64,000 nucleotides of DNA, taken from assembly GCA_019118345.1 (NCBI GenBank), contig DWZD01000040.1, positions 124,001 to 188,000 on the forward strand, written 5' to 3'. The position numbers and the translations under genes were made by a program. How positions within the stretch are numbered: the stretch's first letter is position 1; the number at the start of each line of letters is the position of its first letter. Below are positions 60,323-64,000 of the stretch, in pieces. Source of the stretch: Candidatus Desulfovibrio intestinavium (lineage in GTDB: Bacteria; Desulfobacterota; Desulfovibrionia; Desulfovibrionales; Desulfovibrionaceae). Under the pieces are notes generated by a model. It made no database searches. It saw only the letters and a program-made list of their open reading frames with translations, and was not told the origin of the DNA.

Positions 60323-61979
60323 TGCACGCCCCGATGCGGGAAAGCCCGACAGGCCTTCCCCCGGGGACATCTTTGCCCCCATTCCCCTTGATCTCCTGCC
60401 GGGGGCGGACGAACCCGAAGAAAGGACGCGCCCGTCCCTGCTGCGCCGGTTCACGGCCTTTCTGAAACTGCTGTTCATAGGCGATGCCGGGCATGAACAG
60501 CAGCCGTCCAGCACGCTGGGTGAGCGCCTGAAGGAAGGATCCAGACGCATGGCGGCCTCGGGCCAGCGCATGAGCAAGAAGGAACTCTTTGCCGCGCTGG
60601 ATGCCCCGCTCAACGGACTGTCGCCGGATGACATCCAGTACGCCGGCGAGGTGGATGCGGCCATGTCCCGCCGCCCCACATTCAGCGCACGTGCCCTGTC
60701 CGTGGCCGTTGCCCTGCTGTTTGCGGTGCTGCTCGTCTGGGCGGCCGTTGCGTCGCTTGACGAGGTCACCCATGCCGAAGGTTCCGTGGTGGGTTCGCGC
60801 CGCACCCAGTCCATTTCCAATCTGGAAGGCGGCATCCTGCGGGCCATACTGGTCAATGAAGGCGACATTGTGGAAAAGGGGCAGATCATTGCCCAGCTGG
60901 AAAACGTCATGGCCGAGAGTTCCTACCGGGACGCCCTGTACAAGCTGGTGGAGCATCGCCTTGCCATTCTGCGCCTGGAAGCCATGCTGGAGGACGCCGA
61001 ACCCCAGTTCCCCAGCAATATTGCGGAATTTCTGAATCTATTACTGGGGGAAACGCCGGACGATCAACTGGCGACGCGCACCGCCCAAATTATCGAGGAT
61101 CAGCGCAATACCTGGAAGGCCCAGTCCTCCAAGTTCCAGTCCGAAATTGCCGTGCTGGAATCCCAGGTCGCCCAGCGCCAGCAGGAAGCGGCTGAGCAGC
61201 AGGCCCGCAAAACGCAGCTGGAAAGCAGCCTTGCGCTGGAGACGGAACAACGCAACACGGCCAAGCGTCTGCTGGATCGCAACAATTATTCCCGCATGGA
61301 TTATCTGGGGCTGGAACAGAAGGTCACCCAGACCGAAGGGGAAATCGCCATGCTGGCCGCCGCCATTCCCAAGACGCAGGCCATGCTGGAGGAAGCCCGC
61401 CTGCGCATCAACAGCCGCAAGGCCGAGGAACAGCTGACCATCAGTCAGGAAATCAACAAGCGGCGCACCGAGCTGGCCTCAGTGCGGGAAACGCTGACCG
61501 CCGGCGGCGACCGGGTCACCCGTACCGAGGTGCGCAGCCCGGTACGCGGCAGCATCAAGCAGATACTCATCAATACGGTGGGCGGCGTGGTCAAGCCGGG
61601 CGAAGCCATCATGGACATTGTGCCCATGGACGAAACCCTGCTCGTGGAGGCCCGGGTGCGCCCGCAGGATGTGGCTTTCCTGCGTCCCGGCCAGCCGGTC
61701 ATGATCAAGGTTTCGGCCTATGACTTTTCCATCTATGGCGGCCTTGCCGGCAAGCTGGAATCCATCAGCGCGGATACCATCGAGGACAAGAAGGGGGACT
61801 TTTACTATCTTGTCAAGGTGCGTACCCGTGAGACGACCATACGCCACAATGACGAAGTGCTGCCCATCATTCCGGGCATGCTTGTCATGGCCGACATCAT
61901 CATCGGCAAGAAAACCGTCCTTGACTATATTCTCAAGCCGGTCATGAAGGCCAAGCAAAACGCCATGCGAGAACGCTAG
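60309..61979 (+). CDS. HlyD-family membrane fusion protein (LapC-like)
   Basis: 556 residues. Bridges the ABC exporter and TolC in the periplasm. One membrane helix at 128-149 (SVAVALLFAVLLVWAAVASL); then a lipoyl-type half (SNLEGGILRAILVNEGDIV), a long coiled coil (about 200-410), the second half (VRSPVRGSIKQILINTVGG) and a C-terminal RPGQPVMIKVSAYDFSIYGG segment. The N-terminal cytoplasmic part (125 residues, acidic and Pro-rich, then helical) is much longer than in HlyD or LapC. AAAGGAGGG precedes the ATG. Confidence 0.92.
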   Translation: MPRDNARPDAGKPDRPSPGDIFAPIPLDLLPGADEPEERTRPSLLRRFTAFLKLLFIGDAGHEQQPSSTLGERLKEGSRRMAASGQRMSKKELFAALDAPLNGLSPDDIQYAGEVDAAMSRRPTFSARALSVAVALLFAVLLVWAAVASLDEVTHAEGSVVGSRRTQSISNLEGGILRAILVNEGDIVEKGQIIAQLENVMAESSYRDALYKLVEHRLAILRLEAMLEDAEPQFPSNIAEFLNLLLGETPDDQLATRTAQIIEDQRNTWKAQSSKFQSEIAVLESQVAQRQQEAAEQQARKTQLESSLALETEQRNTAKRLLDRNNYSRMDYLGLEQKVTQTEGEIAMLAAAIPKTQAMLEEARLRINSRKAEEQLTISQEINKRRTELASVRETLTAGGDRVTRTEVRSPVRGSIKQILINTVGGVVKPGEAIMDIVPMDETLLVEARVRPQDVAFLRPGQPVMIKVSAYDFSIYGGLAGKLESISADTIEDKKGDFYYLVKVRTRETTIRHNDEVLPIIPGMLVMADIIIGKKTVLDYILKPVMKAKQNAMRER

Positions 61980-62035
61980 GCCGGCCCTGCAACCGATCTC
62001 GCATCCGAATCGCGTTATCGCCACACGGAGAACCC

Positions 62036-64000
62036 ATGCGGAAATGGAGTTACCGACCCTTCCTGCCCCTGCTGCTCGCTCTGGGCGTCATGCTGCTCGT
62101 GCTTTACGGCCTCATGTTCAAACTGCGGGACGACGCCCGCGCGCAGGCGCTGGCCGAGGCCCGACAGCAGCTTGCTGCCCATGCCGCGGCGGGGCAGAGT
62201 CTGACGCGCTTCTGGCTGGACACGCGGCGCAATGCCGTCCAGGCCCTGATCCGGCAGGACAATCCGCGCCTGCTGGCGGCCCGGATCAAGGAGGCTGCCC
62301 TGCCCTCCCTGTTGATCCAGACCGTCGCCCGGGAAGCATGGCAGGGGGAAATCCGCAATCTTGCCGGACTGGCCGACGCACAGCAGCTGCAACAAATGCG
62401 GGCGCTGGCCCCGCTCATCAGCCAGTTCCAGCGCCGGCTTGCCGCCTTCCTGATCCAGCAGGATCTGGCAGGGGCGGCCCTGCTCGACCAGAATTTCACG
62501 CCCCTGATTCAGGCGGGGCAGGAATGCCTGCCCTCCCTGCAGCGCAACCTGCGCCAGCGGCATGAGCAAACGCCCCTGACGCTTATGCGCATCCTGCCCA
62601 TTCGCCTGCTGGACGACAGCATTCTCCTCGATATCGTTTACCCGCTCATGGATGCCGAAGACGCCTCGCCTGACAGAAAGGCGCTGGGCTACCTGTGGAT
62701 AACCTGCGACATTTCCTTTCTTCTGCAGGATTTGCAGAAGGCCGCCGGGCCGGATACCCGCAACATCCTCATGCGCCGGGAAGGCAATTCGGTGCAGACG
62801 GTCTACTGGACAACGCGCCCGGTCATGCGCGAAGGCGTCTGGCCTTCCGGCCTGGAAAAGGGGGAGCTTGTCGGCATCACGCTCAAGGACACCGACGAAG
62901 AACGGGAAATCGTGGCCATCGGCAAGCCTGTTCCCGAGAGCGACCTCTTTGCCGTGACGACCTGCGACAAGGCTGTTCTCTATCAGCAAAACGGCGGCCT
63001 GCACTGGCAGTATCTGGCCCTTGCCGGCGCCCTCTACCTTTGCCTGACCGTGGTGCTGCTGCTGATCTTCCGCTGGAACCTCACGCGAGAGTTCCGGCAG
63101 GAGCAGCAGGACATACGGCGGCTCTATACCCGGCTATCCCAGCAGCGCTTCTTGCTGGATACGGTCATCAGCGCCATGAATTCGGCACTGGTGCTCATTG
63201 ACAGCGAGCGCAGAATCGCCTTCGCCAATGCCGATTTTCTCCGCCTTGTCCAGCATGAGGGCGATATTCGCAACCTGCCGGTGCACCATCTTCCGGGTTT
63301 TCTGGCCCGCAGCCTGGAACTGCACGTGATGGGCGTGCTGGGTTCGGGGCAGGAAATGACGGATACCGAGGACATCATCATTGACGGGCAGTTGCGGCAT
63401 TATTATGTCCATTGTCTGCCCTACGAACTGGGAGAGAGCGAACTCCGCAGCGTGATCGTCGTCTACCGGGACGATACCGAGCGCGTGGAAGCCCAGAAGC
63501 GCGCCTCTGCCGCCCTGCAGCAATGCGTAAAAGCCTTCACCCATGCCGTGGAGGGGGTTGACCCCTACCTGCGCGGCCATTCCGGCAAGATGGCGGAATT
63601 GTCCCTGCAACTGCTGGCCTGGCTCGGCAAGGATGATCCGGACACGGTGGCCACCCTGCGCATTGCCGCCAGCCTCTCGCAGCTGGGCATGATCCGCCTG
63701 CCGCATAATCTGCTGACCAAGAGCGGCAAGCTCCTGCCGGAAGAACGCCGCCAGATGGAACGTCACGTGGAATATACCGCCGAGGCCATCAGCGGCCTCG
63801 ATTTCGGTTTGCCCGTTCAGGAAACCATCCTGCAGATGCACGAACGTCTGGACGGTTCCGGCTATCCCCGGCACCTTCAGGGCGACGCCATTCTGCCGCA
63901 GGCACGCATCCTGGCCGTGGCCAATACCTTCTGCGCCCTGGTGCGCCCCCGCTCCTACCGGACGCACTTCGAAGTGGGCGCGGCGCTGGCCATCCTGCGG
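62036..64000 (+). CDS. Membrane PAS protein with degenerate HD-GYP domain (partial, DvhD-like candidate)
   Basis: 655 residues in the window, no stop reached. Two membrane helices (about 8-28 and 326-346) flank a ~295-residue periplasmic domain, then a linker helix, a PAS-like domain (about 370-480) and an HD-GYP-like domain from about 500. The HD-GYP metal ligands are partly lost: H515 (RGHSGKM) and H577 remain, but the HD pair reads SLSQLG (S548, Q549), the HHE motif reads MHE (H602, E603) and the later Asp is N630 (AVANTF); DGSGYP is kept. It is probably not an active phosphodiesterase and may bind c-di-GMP. It starts 56 nt after the HlyD gene with CGGAG upstream. Confidence 0.85.
   Translation, partial: MRKWSYRPFLPLLLALGVMLLVLYGLMFKLRDDARAQALAEARQQLAAHAAAGQSLTRFWLDTRRNAVQALIRQDNPRLLAARIKEAALPSLLIQTVAREAWQGEIRNLAGLADAQQLQQMRALAPLISQFQRRLAAFLIQQDLAGAALLDQNFTPLIQAGQECLPSLQRNLRQRHEQTPLTLMRILPIRLLDDSILLDIVYPLMDAEDASPDRKALGYLWITCDISFLLQDLQKAAGPDTRNILMRREGNSVQTVYWTTRPVMREGVWPSGLEKGELVGITLKDTDEEREIVAIGKPVPESDLFAVTTCDKAVLYQQNGGLHWQYLALAGALYLCLTVVLLLIFRWNLTREFRQEQQDIRRLYTRLSQQRFLLDTVISAMNSALVLIDSERRIAFANADFLRLVQHEGDIRNLPVHHLPGFLARSLELHVMGVLGSGQEMTDTEDIIIDGQLRHYYVHCLPYELGESELRSVIVVYRDDTERVEAQKRASAALQQCVKAFTHAVEGVDPYLRGHSGKMAELSLQLLAWLGKDDPDTVATLRIAASLSQLGMIRLPHNLLTKSGKLLPEERRQMERHVEYTAEAISGLDFGLPVQETILQMHERLDGSGYPRHLQGDAILPQARILAVANTFCALVRPRSYRTHFEVGAALAILR

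Noticed and set aside
1-64000. CRISPR arrays, insertion sequences, prophage, rRNA genes
   Set aside because: No regularly spaced repeats, transposase-like proteins, phage structural genes or rRNA sequence were seen.

Overview
The window looks like chromosomal core DNA from a Desulfovibrio-type sulfate reducer (Desulfobacterota). The evidence is high GC with AT-rich intergenic islands, protein sequences typical of the group (short single-domain N-acetylglutamate-synthase-like acetyltransferase, family II Mn pyrophosphatase, RpoH-type sigma factor, B12-dependent methionine synthase without reactivation domain) and a Lap-like type I secretion cluster. The genus is inferred from protein character and gene order; no 16S rRNA gene is present. 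I see no rRNA, CRISPR array, insertion sequence or prophage. One tRNA (Gln, TTG anticodon) is present.

Layout. 1-8.1 kb: end of ribosomal protein S1, a DegP/HtrA protease, phosphoglucomutase, a convergent RluB-like pseudouridine synthase, a 0.9-kb stretch without a convincing gene, an orphan gene, rpmB and a rhomboid protein. 8.2-12.9 kb (minus): CpoB/YbgF-like lipoprotein, DprA and a Xer recombinase in one tight run, then the Mn pyrophosphatase. 13.2-19.8 kb: an unknown membrane protein, a receiver-like/TPR protein lacking the phospho-acceptor Asp, a small unknown protein behind an AT-rich repeated control region, and two coupled glycosyltransferases. 19.9-24.2 kb (plus): tetrapyrrole operon (Met8-like, HemX-like, HemA), a small unknown gene and TilS.

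24.3-32.7 kb (minus): a seven-gene operon ispG-proS-xseA-M23 peptidase-xseB-ispA-dxs, mostly with 1-4 nt overlaps, joining MEP-pathway isoprenoid synthesis to exonuclease VII and prolyl-tRNA synthetase. 33.1-34.7 kb: three small exported proteins, two of FlgO type. 34.8-36.0 kb: ychF. 36.2-39.1 kb: four consecutive hairpins and two tandem paralogous membrane proteins of unknown function. 39.2-43.9 kb (minus): metH, a thioredoxin-like protein, acetyltransferase, hpt and a zinc-ribbon membrane protein.

44.1-57.8 kb (plus): rpoH-like sigma factor, TPR lipoprotein, LolB-like lipoprotein, rpiB, cysS, M48 peptidase, hslV, ispE, tRNA-Gln, prs, rplY, an alpha/beta hydrolase, pth and a TolC family protein. 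58.1-64.0 kb: LapB-type ABC exporter, HlyD-family adaptor, and a membrane-bound PAS protein with a degenerate HD-GYP domain that runs off the window. With TolC these form a type I secretion/adhesion module whose regulator may be a non-catalytic c-di-GMP receptor. The most interesting items are this degenerate HD-GYP protein, the tandem membrane paralogs with the hairpin array, and the Glu-substituted receiver protein.
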